Positions 1 to 6,903 of a DNA stretch of 15,495 nt are shown piece after piece. This DNA is from an uncultured Mitsuokella sp. GTDB lineage: Bacteria; Bacillota; Negativicutes; Selenomonadales; Selenomonadaceae. A model generated the notes under the pieces. That model worked only from the letters and a program-made list of their open reading frames with translations, was not told the DNA's origin and searched no databases. A program made the translations under genes and the position numbers. The stretch spans positions 1 through 15,495 of the forward strand of contig CAAGMF010000007.1 of assembly GCA_900770895.1 (NCBI GenBank), read 5' to 3'. The first letter of the stretch is position 1. Each line of letters begins with the position of its first letter.

Positions 1-1445
1 GAGCGGATCTTGCTGCGCGTATCCGACGAGGCCACGATATTCAGCCAGTCACGGCTCGGACCGTTGTTGGCCTTGTTCGTTATGACCGAGACGATGTCAC
101 CGTTCTTGAGCTTGTATTCGAGCGGCACCATCTTGCCGTTGACCTTGGCGCCCACGCAGTGATGGCCGATCTCCGTATGAATGCGGTAGGCGAAATCAAT
201 CGGTATGGAGCCCTTCGGCAGGTCTATGACATCGCCGCGCGGCGTGAATACGAACACCTCATCGGAGAATATATCTACCTTCAGCGCCTCGAAATACTCC
301 TTCGGATCGCTGAAATCATGCTGCAGATTGACCATCTGACGCAGCCATGACAGTTTCTGGTCCATCGCACTCGTAGCCGTAGCCCCTTTGCCGGCTTCCT
401 TGTACTTCCAGTGCGCCGCGACACCATACTCCGACACGCGATGCATGGCAAACGTACGGATCTGTATCTCGAGCGGATAGCCACGCGTCATGACGGTCGT
501 ATGCAGGGACTGATAGCCGTTTGACTTCGGCATGGCGATATAGTCCTTGAACCGGCCTGGTATCGGTTTCCACATAGCGTGAATGACACCGAGCACGCCA
601 TAGCAGTCCTGGACTGTATCGACGAGCACGCGGATCGCCGACAGGTCGTAGATTTCCGACAGCGACTTGTTATCCCGCTTCATCTTGCGGTATATGCTGT
701 AAAAATGCTTGGCCCGGCCATTGATCTCTGCTTTGATATGTGCCTCGTCGAGCTTCTTCCTTATCTGCTCGATGCCCTCGTCGATGAAGGCCTGGCGTTC
801 TTTGCGCTTCTGCTTCACATTCTCGACGAGGTCATAATACGTCTCCGGCTCGAGATAGCGCAGGCACAGGTCCTCGAGCTCCCACTTGATATTCGAGATG
901 CCGAGCCGGTTGGCCAGCGGCGCATAGATCTCTATCGTCTCTCGCGCGATGCGCTGCTGCTTGTCCGCGCGCATGTACTTGAGTGTGCGCATATTGTGCA
1001 GGCGGTCCGCCAGCTTGATCATGATGACGCGGATGTCCTTGGCCATGGCCAGGAACATCTTGCGATAGTTCTCGAGCTGCACCTCTTCCTTCGACTTGTA
1101 CTTGATGCGGCCGAGCTTCGTCACGCCATCGATGAGCATGGCGACCTCATCGCCGAACAGCTCCTTCATCTGCTCGCCGGTGTACGTCGTGTCCTCAACC
1201 ACATCATGCAGCAACGCCGCCGCAATCGTAGGCTCATCCATATGCAGCTCGGTCAGTATCTCAGCGACATGCAGCGGATGGATGATATAGGCTTCACCGG
1301 AAACGCGCTTCTGATCCTTGTGCGCCTTTTCTGCGACCTCATAAGCCCGCTGGATGAGTCTGATATCGGCATGGGGCTGGTATGACTTCACTGCGTTCAC
1401 TATGGTATCTATGGTAACAGGTTCTCTGTCCTTGTCATTCATCAT
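1..1445 (-). CDS. relA: Bifunctional (p)ppGpp synthetase/hydrolase RelA/SpoT (Rel), 3' end outside window
   Basis: Makes and degrades the stringent-response alarmone (p)ppGpp. I translated the minus strand from the ATG at 1445; 481 codons are present and the frame runs off the window at position 1. An N-terminal HD hydrolase domain carries IIHPLHVAEIL (about residues 54-64) and LLHDVVEDTT (about 78-87). The synthetase domain shows GRAKHFYSIYRKMK (about 243-256), EIYDLSAIRV, then NGYQSLHTTV and LEIQIRT. A TGS domain (about 385-450) has VFVFTPRGDVIDLPKGS and IDFAYRIHTEIG. The frame ends in SDTRSKIR, so the helical and ACT regions lie outside. The intact HD motif suggests hydrolase activity is kept, as expected for a single Rel. 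The start overlaps the recJ stop (ATGA); a second in-frame ATG follows directly at 1442, and a G-rich Shine-Dalgarno lies inside the recJ 3' end. Confidence 0.96.
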   Translation of the reverse strand, partial: MMNDKDREPVTIDTIVNAVKSYQPHADIRLIQRAYEVAEKAHKDQKRVSGEAYIIHPLHVAEILTELHMDEPTIAAALLHDVVEDTTYTGEQMKELFGDEVAMLIDGVTKLGRIKYKSKEEVQLENYRKMFLAMAKDIRVIMIKLADRLHNMRTLKYMRADKQQRIARETIEIYAPLANRLGISNIKWELEDLCLRYLEPETYYDLVENVKQKRKERQAFIDEGIEQIRKKLDEAHIKAEINGRAKHFYSIYRKMKRDNKSLSEIYDLSAIRVLVDTVQDCYGVLGVIHAMWKPIPGRFKDYIAMPKSNGYQSLHTTVMTRGYPLEIQIRTFAMHRVSEYGVAAHWKYKEAGKGATATSAMDQKLSWLRQMVNLQHDFSDPKEYFEALKVDIFSDEVFVFTPRGDVIDLPKGSIPIDFAYRIHTEIGHHCVGAKVNGKMVPLEYKLKNGDIVSVITNKANNGPSRDWLNIVASSDTRSKIR

Positions 1446-3469
1446 TTGTCCCCCCTCATGGAGCGATACGTAGGCGAATCATGCAGATTCTGTTTCTGGG
1501 ATGGCTTCGGCAGGAAAAACTCATTCCTGCCCTCCCGGTCCTGACGCTCATCCAGCAATCCGAGCTCGCCGAATACATCCAGCGCCAGAGACAATGTATA
1601 AAGGGAAATATGCCCCCATTGTCGGGAATAACCCACCGCCAGCTCCGCCCGCGTAAATGGCACGCGCCCCTCACGCTGCTGTATGCCATACAGATAGCGG
1701 TATACTGCCCGCAGCGTTTCATCGCTCGGTGGCTGTTGCTCGCTGGCAGCCGGGGCGATATCCTCGATCATGCACTGCAGATTGCGCCGGCCGGCATACT
1801 CATTGATTGAGGGCGCGTAGACGATGTCGACCTCTTCATTATTGACGACGCCGGCCAGCTCCGCATGCGACCACCACAGGGCATCGAGCTGTTGCTTATC
1901 CTGTCCCAGACGGAATTTCAAATGGTTGCGGTTCTTGCCGATACTGATCGCATCGTGGCCCTTCACCGCCCGCCAGCCGAGCAGCGGCTTCGGATTGCCC
2001 ATGCCGAAGGGCTCGAGCAGATTCAGTTTTTCCACGAGCTCCAGCGAGAGGCGCTGCGGATTTACTTCCGCCTCTATGTTGATCCCGGGAATGAAATCTT
2101 CCGGCGATAGCGTCGCCGCCACATAATCCTCGAACGACTGCTTGAACGCCTCATACTCATCGCCCGCGACCGTCAGTCCTGCAGCCATCGCATGCCCACC
2201 GAACTGGATGATATGCTCGCTGCAAGCCTCCAAGGCCTCATACATATGAAGTCCGGGTATGCTGCGGCAGGAGCCTTTATACGTCCCGTCGGGCAATATC
2301 GTGAACACGATGGACGGGCGATAGTATTTTTCCTGGAAAAAAGATGCCGTCAGACCGATGACACCGGGATTCCAGCCAGCTCCTGCCGTCACTATGGCCG
2401 GCAGCTGGCGAGGGTCGCCCTGCTCAGCCAGCTTGCGCTCCGCCAGCTCAGCCATCTGCTGCTCCATATCCTGACGCTCGCGATTGAGTGCATCCAGCTG
2501 CTTCGCCTTCACCCGGGCCTGATTCATGTCATCGGCCAGCAGCATCTCGACGCCCAGCCGCGCATCGGCAAGACGCCCGGCAGCATTGAGACGCGGCGCC
2601 AGCTGGAACCCTATGGTACCAGCGTTCAGGCTCCTATCCGTCCTGATATCTGCGACCTCGAGCAGCGCAGCGATACCGGGAATCGGCCGCTGGGCTATGA
2701 GCTCCAGCCCGGCCTTCACGATTGTGCGGTTCTCCCCCAGCAGCGGGACGATATCAGCCACCGTGCCGATGGTCGCCAGCTCGATGGAGGCATCGTCGCT
2801 GCGGACAGAGGCCTGCTCCGGACGCAGCCGCTGCCACAGAGCCTGGGACAGCTTCAGCGCCACACCGACGCCGGCCAGATCCTTATCCGGATAGGGACAA
2901 TCCTCCCGATGCGGGTCGACCACGGCCAGCGCCGGCGGCAGCTCTGCTCCCGGCAGATGGTGATCCGTTATGACGACATCGAGCCCCGGATCATACTCCC
3001 TGAGCTCCGCTACATCCCGCACCGATGCGATACCGCAATCCACCGAGATCAGGAGATTCGCTCCCTCATCGGCAATCTTGTGCAGCGCCGCAGGGTTGAA
3101 CCCATAGCCCTCCCGGGCCCGCACGGGTATATAGTAGCTGACATGGCCACCGAGCTCCCTGATATTGCGCACGAGCAGCGTCGTCGCTGTCATGCCGTCT
3201 GCATCGTAGTCACCGTAGACGACGATATTCTCCTTTCCCTCTATCGCCTGAGCCACGCGCTGCACCGCCTGCGGCATATCCTTCATCACCAGAGGGTCGG
3301 CCGTCTCATATTCCTCAGGATGCAGGAACGACTGCACCGCCGCTGCATCGTGCAACCCTCTATGCCATAATATGCGGGCCAGCAGCACCGGTATATCACA
3401 GGCCGCCGCCAGCTTTGCCAGCTCGACAGCCGGCACATCATCTCCTGCCAGATTCCATCGCTTCACCAT
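1442..3469 (-). CDS. recJ: Single-stranded-DNA-specific exonuclease RecJ
   Basis: 5'-3' exonuclease on single-stranded DNA, acting in recombination and repair in the cytoplasm. The 675-residue protein has the DHH phosphoesterase motifs in order: VVYGDYDADG (83-92), LLISVDCGI (139-147), VITDHHLPG (166-174) and VVDPHRED (183-190). The family signature APRLNAAGRL is at 291-300, and the DHHA1 motif GGHAMAAGL is at 424-432. A charged helical stretch at about 315-350 probably forms a coiled coil. An OB-like C-terminal region follows, and the last ~100 residues have no motif I recognise. The ATG at 3469 is the earliest possible start because an in-frame TGA lies three codons upstream; AAGGA is about 11 nt before it. 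The stop overlaps the rel start, so the two are probably translated together. Length fits the Firmicute family. Confidence 0.97.
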   Translation of the reverse strand: MVKRWNLAGDDVPAVELAKLAAACDIPVLLARILWHRGLHDAAAVQSFLHPEEYETADPLVMKDMPQAVQRVAQAIEGKENIVVYGDYDADGMTATTLLVRNIRELGGHVSYYIPVRAREGYGFNPAALHKIADEGANLLISVDCGIASVRDVAELREYDPGLDVVITDHHLPGAELPPALAVVDPHREDCPYPDKDLAGVGVALKLSQALWQRLRPEQASVRSDDASIELATIGTVADIVPLLGENRTIVKAGLELIAQRPIPGIAALLEVADIRTDRSLNAGTIGFQLAPRLNAAGRLADARLGVEMLLADDMNQARVKAKQLDALNRERQDMEQQMAELAERKLAEQGDPRQLPAIVTAGAGWNPGVIGLTASFFQEKYYRPSIVFTILPDGTYKGSCRSIPGLHMYEALEACSEHIIQFGGHAMAAGLTVAGDEYEAFKQSFEDYVAATLSPEDFIPGINIEAEVNPQRLSLELVEKLNLLEPFGMGNPKPLLGWRAVKGHDAISIGKNRNHLKFRLGQDKQQLDALWWSHAELAGVVNNEEVDIVYAPSINEYAGRRNLQCMIEDIAPAASEQQPPSDETLRAVYRYLYGIQQREGRVPFTRAELAVGYSRQWGHISLYTLSLALDVFGELGLLDERQDREGRNEFFLPKPSQKQNLHDSPTYRSMRGDK

Positions 3470-3582
3470 AATCCATCAAATCCTTATCCCGGTCAGCCTC
3501 AACGGCTGCCAGTTTATCTTAATCAGCTAAATGTACAGCTGTTCACTTACCATATACGATATTTACATCAGTCATACCTACC

Positions 3583-3611
3583 ATTATACAGTTCTGTATT
3601 GAAAAAGAAAA
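3583..3611 (-). promoter_or_regulatory. Probable recJ-relA promoter with overlapping palindrome
   Basis: On the minus strand a perfect -10 hexamer TATAAT lies at 3588-3583. With a 17-nt spacer the -35 would be TTTTCT at 3611-3606, only a 3/6 match. A 14-bp palindrome, ATACAG-TT-CTGTAT (3586-3599), overlaps the -10 and the spacer and could be an operator. A second TATAAT at 3626-3621 has no good -35. The transcript would have a 5' leader of over 100 nt before recJ. That leader includes a small CAGCC/GGCTG hairpin near 3497-3511. Confidence 0.4.
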
Positions 3612-3676
3612 TACCTTTTAATTATAACGCCATTGTTCAATTTTTTTGCCACAGGCAGACGAAAATAATGGCATAC

Positions 3677-3719
3677 AAAAAGAGCTGCAACAAAATGATT
3701 TCTCATTTTATCGCAGCTC
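3677..3719 (-). terminator. Rho-independent terminator of the dcuC-peptidase operon
   Basis: On the minus strand GAGCTGC (3719-3713) pairs with GCAGCTC (3688-3682). An A/T-rich inner stem with two mismatches closes a 4-nt loop (3699-3702). The stem is followed at once by five T residues (3681-3677). It lies about 270 nt after the peptidase stop and just upstream of the recJ promoter, so it separates the two units. On the plus strand there is no T-tract after the stem. Confidence 0.75.
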
Positions 3720-3751
3720 CTCATACCTGCTATTGACTATGATGACAACGT

Positions 3752-3965
3752 AGCGGCAGGCATGATTCCGTAATGGAGCGTCGTAGTTTGGCGTTAAGAA
3801 ATCAAATTTTTCCCTATCAAGCAATCCCGCGGAAAGTACTTTCGTTCAAGCGTAGCGCGTTTAAGTACTTTCAAGGGACATATTTATTGGGAAAAATTTG
3901 TATTTTAGCCAAACTACAATAGCGCAATGAAGGAATCATGCCTGCCGCGGTACTATGTGCCTAGG
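3752..3965 (-). repeat. Hairpin repeat, copy A (interrupted), downstream of the peptidase gene
   Basis: The arms GCGGCAGGCATGATTCC (3753-3769) and its exact reverse complement (3932-3948) are perfect over 17 bp. They sit 162 nt apart because the loop carries a 150-bp insertion. An asymmetric flank, CGGTACTATGTGCCTAGG, continues to 3965, about 20 nt from the peptidase stop. The same arms, loop ends and flank recur at 6836-6896 after secF with only a few differences. No T-tract follows on the minus strand, so I read it as a dispersed 3'-UTR palindromic repeat rather than a normal terminator. Confidence 0.75.
3776..3925. mobile_element. MITE-like palindromic insertion (about 150 bp) inside the loop of repeat copy A
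   Basis: A non-coding sequence built from nested inverted repeats. GTAGTTTGGC (3783-3792) faces GCCAAACTAC (3908-3917). AAATTTTTCCC (3804-3814) faces GGGAAAAATTT (3889-3899). GAAAGTACTT (3832-3841) faces AAGTACTTTC (3863-3872). The three pairs are concentric, so single strands could fold into one long, interrupted hairpin. AATG occurs on both sides (3772-3775 and 3926-3929) but only once in the uninterrupted copy B, consistent with a 4-bp target duplication. It has no ORF of note. The exact ends are uncertain because the outermost bases are not clearly complementary. I do not recognise the family. Confidence 0.5.
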
Positions 3966-3986
3966 TCTGACAATATGCTATTTTCA

Positions 3987-5126
3987 TTAGTCCTTCGTTC
4001 TGCCGGCCGTCAGGATCAGCCCCAGCGCCAGACGTCCTGCGTCATAGAGGTCCTGCTCGAGCAGCTGTTCTTCGGTCGTATGGGCATTCGTCATGCCCAC
4101 GCCCATGACAACGGTCGGAACGCCGTACTCATTGAAATGACTGGCATCTGAACCGCCGCCGGATTCCTCCAGACGAGCCGTCAGCCCCACTTCCTGGCAG
4201 GCACGTGTTGCGAGCTTTATGGCCGGCGAATCCTGGGCGATGCGATAGGGCTCATAGTCCGGTGCGACCTCGGTCGTCACCGTGCAGCCCGTCGCCGCCG
4301 CTCCCTGCTCAAAATGGTCGACGATCGACTGGGTAAGCTTTTTGAGCTTGGCCGCATCGCGGCTGCGCGCCTCATAGCGCAATGTGCAGCTGTCCGCGAC
4401 CACGTTCGTCGCCGAACCGCCCGTAATCAGGCCGGCATTACAGGTCGTCTCCGCATCGATCCGCCCCTGCGGCGCATCCGCCAGCAGCTTGCCGGCTGCG
4501 ATGATGGCATTGCATCCCTTCTCCGGGCACTGACCGGCATGAGCTGCCTTGCCATGTATATGGATGACGATCTGATTCTTGCCCGGTGCCGCATAGCTCA
4601 TGAGGCCGGGGTGGCCATGCGTATCAAAGGTATAGCCGTAGTCCGCATGAAGCAGGCTCTGGTCGAGGTGCTGCGAGCCATGCACGCCGCCCTCCTCCGA
4701 TATCGTGAAGACCACCTGCAGCGGACCATGCGGCAGCTGACGCTCCTTGATCTGACGCAGAGCTTCGAGGATTGCCGCCACACCGGCCTTGTCATCACCG
4801 CCGAGAATCGTCGTACCATCCGTATGGATGAGGCCGTTCTCGATGATTGGCCGGATACCCGCACAGGGCTCGACGCAGTCCATATGCGCCGTCAGCATGA
4901 TTGTCGGCGCCCCCGTCACTGTCCCCGGGAAATCCGCCACGAGGTTGCCGGCATTGCCACCGAGCTCTGCACCGGCGCCATCCTCATGCACCTGAGCTCC
5001 AAGCGCCTGCAGACGGCTCGTCAGTATATCTGCTATCTCGCGCTCATCATGCGTCGAGCAACGCACCGCTACGAGCGCACAGAAATCATCGAGCAATCTC
5101 TTTTCATTGATCTCGCAATCCATCAT
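3987..5126 (-). CDS. PepT-like M20 family metallopeptidase
   Basis: Probable cytoplasmic zinc di- or tripeptidase of the M20 (peptidase T-like) family; the exact substrate cannot be read from sequence. The 379 residues show the family's metal and catalytic positions: TAHMD (H81, D83), GGDDKAG (D111), the glutamate pair in SEEGG (E144/E145), FDTHG (D168) and NAHTTEE (H349). The dimerisation-domain motif HGKAAHAGQCPEKG starts at about 191. Start ATG-ATG at 5126 is preceded by GGGAGG about 9 nt away. It begins 22 nt after the stop of the DcuC-like gene, so the two form an operon. That pairing suggests peptide or amino-acid catabolism linked to C4-dicarboxylate exchange, which is inference. Classical PepT and other M20 aminoacylases are the alternatives. 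Confidence 0.9.
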   Translation of the reverse strand: MMDCEINEKRLLDDFCALVAVRCSTHDEREIADILTSRLQALGAQVHEDGAGAELGGNAGNLVADFPGTVTGAPTIMLTAHMDCVEPCAGIRPIIENGLIHTDGTTILGGDDKAGVAAILEALRQIKERQLPHGPLQVVFTISEEGGVHGSQHLDQSLLHADYGYTFDTHGHPGLMSYAAPGKNQIVIHIHGKAAHAGQCPEKGCNAIIAAGKLLADAPQGRIDAETTCNAGLITGGSATNVVADSCTLRYEARSRDAAKLKKLTQSIVDHFEQGAAATGCTVTTEVAPDYEPYRIAQDSPAIKLATRACQEVGLTARLEESGGGSDASHFNEYGVPTVVMGVGMTNAHTTEEQLLEQDLYDAGRLALGLILTAGRTKD

Positions 5127-5148
5127 GATTCATAGCCTCCCATGACAA

Positions 5149-6420
5149 TCAGAGCAATATCATCAGCGTTATCGCTGCTACGAGGCAGGGTACCGCATTG
5201 CGCTTCGCCAGCTCGATCGGATTGACGTGTGCCAGGCCAGCACAGATGATGGCCGCACCAGCGACCGGACTCATCGAGCGTCCCATGGCGCCGGCGATCT
5301 GGGCCAGCGAGCCCAGGTCCATGATGCTCATGCCGAACTGCTCGGCGAACGGCGTGATCGCCCCATTGAACGCAAAAGCCGCCGCATCGCCCGAGCCTGA
5401 TATCACCGCGATGAAGAACGGACCGAACGTGCCGGCCGCGGCCGCCATCGTATCCGAATTCTTCATGAGGTCGGTCAGCGCCCCCGTCAGACCGATGGCC
5501 GTCATGCCAGTCGTGAATATCGTTGCGCAGACGATGAGGCCGATGACATCAGCATAAGCATCGCCCATGCCGCGGAAGAACCGGCGGCATATTTCCTGGG
5601 CATCCTGGAATGTCACGAGGAAGCCCAGCACGACGCCGATGATCATCGAGGCCGGCACGCTGACCTCCGGCAGCACAGCGACCTGCTTCGAGCCGAGAAC
5701 GAGCAGTACGAGCGGAACAAGTGGTACGATGGCCCGCAGCGGATTGACATGGAACTCCCTCGCTGCTACGACGGATTCCCCTTGTTCGGCCAGATAAGCC
5801 ACGCGACGGTTCTCATCAGCACCCTCATGGAACACGACAGCGATGATCGTCATGGCGATGACGCAGGTCACTGAGGCGATGACCGAAGCCGGCGTCTCAT
5901 TCAGGACGACCGTCATCATGTCCGTACCCGCGAGATCCGCCACGAACGGGTTGTGAGCATTGCCCGGACTGATTGCACTGCCCCAGGTACCTGCGAGCAC
6001 GACAGCACCAGCCATAGCCGGATGCACGCCCGCGGCAATCAGCGTCGGAATAAGGATCGAGCCGACGGCCGCCGAGCACCCTGAGGCTGACGGAATGGCC
6101 AGACTGATCCACCAGGTCAGGAAAAAAGCAATCGGCACGAGCACGACACGCCCCCGCCGCAGCAGCCCCGATATCGAGTTCACGAGGTGCTTGTCGCATT
6201 CCGTGAGCTTCATGACGTACGAGAAGCCCATGACCGTACAGATCGTCGGCACGAGTGAATTGTTCGTCATAGCCTTGGTCAGAGCCTTTATGACATCATT
6301 CGGCAATCCACCGATGAAACACATCAAGACACCTGCCAGGAAAAGCACCAATCGGGCTTCATACTTCTTGACAATGGCTACGAAAGCCAGCACCACTACT
6401 ATGACACCTGCGATAACCAT
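5149..6420 (-). CDS. dcuC: DcuC-type anaerobic C4-dicarboxylate transporter
   Basis: Inner-membrane carrier of the DcuC family, which in other bacteria exports succinate or exchanges it for fumarate during anaerobic growth. The 423 residues are almost entirely hydrophobic segments, roughly 11-12 helices, starting with an N-terminal helix at about 2-17. Family-like re-entrant and substrate-region motifs are IPSASGCSAAVGS (about 110-122), TWGSAISPGNAHN, ISGSGDAAAFAFNGA and GRSMSPVAGAAII near the C-terminus. A hydrophilic loop lies near 200-230 (HEGADENRRVAYL). The start at 6420 has a strong GGGAGGT about 7 nt upstream and its own promoter. It is the first gene of a two-gene operon with the PepT-like peptidase. 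Related uncharacterised carriers (YfcC/DcuC superfamily) cannot be excluded, so substrate assignment is moderate. Confidence 0.88.
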   Translation of the reverse strand: MVIAGVIVVVLAFVAIVKKYEARLVLFLAGVLMCFIGGLPNDVIKALTKAMTNNSLVPTICTVMGFSYVMKLTECDKHLVNSISGLLRRGRVVLVPIAFFLTWWISLAIPSASGCSAAVGSILIPTLIAAGVHPAMAGAVVLAGTWGSAISPGNAHNPFVADLAGTDMMTVVLNETPASVIASVTCVIAMTIIAVVFHEGADENRRVAYLAEQGESVVAAREFHVNPLRAIVPLVPLVLLVLGSKQVAVLPEVSVPASMIIGVVLGFLVTFQDAQEICRRFFRGMGDAYADVIGLIVCATIFTTGMTAIGLTGALTDLMKNSDTMAAAAGTFGPFFIAVISGSGDAAAFAFNGAITPFAEQFGMSIMDLGSLAQIAGAMGRSMSPVAGAAIICAGLAHVNPIELAKRNAVPCLVAAITLMILL

Positions 6421-6469
6421 TCTTGAACCTCCCTAAACAATCATAAGTAATATAAATATCATACTATTT

Positions 6470-6499
6470 ATTATATATGATAAATCATGTTTATGCCAT
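6470..6499 (-). promoter_or_regulatory. Promoter of the dcuC-peptidase operon with palindrome
   Basis: The minus strand has -10 TATAAT (6475-6470, perfect) and -35 ATGGCA (6499-6494, 4/6) with an 18-nt spacer. A 12-bp palindrome ATGAT-AA-ATCAT (6477-6488) lies in the spacer and could bind a regulator. It is not a canonical FNR site because the half-sites are two bases apart rather than four. The 5' leader would be about 45 nt and ends in a GGGAGG ribosome-binding site. Confidence 0.55.
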
Positions 6500-6835
6500 A
6501 CCTATTCAATTCTAAATAAAACTAATGCTTTTGTCCATCAGACACGTACATGCTCAAACAGTCAGAAGATGCTCTAATCACATGCAATCAGCTGTATAGA
6601 AAGGTTATCCGAGTATTCGTGCATTTACTGGATTACATATTATCTGAAGCTGACGAAATGGAAAGTTTCTCAACAGCATATTTATATGCATTCCAAACAC
6701 ACAAAGCTCGCTTTCCATTCTTGTATCGTCCAAAAATCAATCTTCCTAAGCACAAATCAGACATAATATGATACACTGGAGACAGAAAAATATTTGTTCA
6801 GGGGCTGTAACGAGAGATTCGTCAATGCATAAAGC
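6500..6835. other. AT-rich gap between the dcuC promoter and the secF 3' hairpin
   Basis: I see no convincing gene here. A plus-strand ORF at 6550-6771 (73 codons, starting MLKQSEDAL) has no clear ribosome-binding site and no family I recognise. It is the only gap ORF not shadowing a gene, so it may be spurious or a decayed remnant. The stretch contains a 9-bp inverted repeat, AATGGAAAG (6657-6665) and CTTTCCATT (6711-6719). A smaller palindrome, GCATATTTATATGC (6676-6689), is nested inside it. Confidence 0.4.
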
Positions 6836-6896
6836 AGCGGCAGGCATGATTCCGAAAATGAAGGAACCATGCCTGCCGCGGTACTGTGTGCTTAGG
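6836..6896 (-). repeat. Hairpin repeat, copy B (intact), downstream of secF
   Basis: Arms GCGGCAGGCATGATTCC (6837-6853) and GGAACCATGCCTGCCGC (6863-6879) form a 17-bp stem with one G-T wobble on the minus strand and a 9-nt loop (6854-6862). The flank GGTACTGTGTGCTTAGG runs to 6896, seven bases from the secF stop codon. It matches copy A (3752-3965, minus its insertion) apart from a few substitutions and one indel. The stem could stop transcription or protect the secF mRNA end, but only a short TTT lies after it, so it is not a textbook terminator. Confidence 0.8.
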
Positions 6897-6903
6897 CTAT
6901 TTT

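Noticed and set aside
579..1385. Plus-strand ORF (268 codons)
   Set aside because: Antisense to the HD and synthetase domains of rel, which are clearly conserved on the minus strand.
2192..3370. Long plus-strand ORF (392 codons)
   Set aside because: Antisense to recJ, whose motifs are unambiguous; it has a His/Arg/Leu-rich shadow composition and no family-like motif.
3776..3925. tRNA or riboswitch in the structured gap
   Set aside because: No CCA end, anticodon arm or T-loop pattern and no riboswitch core that I recognise; concentric inverted repeats and flanking AATG fit an insertion better.
6477..6488. FNR-type site in the dcuC promoter
   Set aside because: The half-sites resemble TGAT/ATCA, but the spacing is two bases rather than four, so it is recorded only as a generic palindrome.
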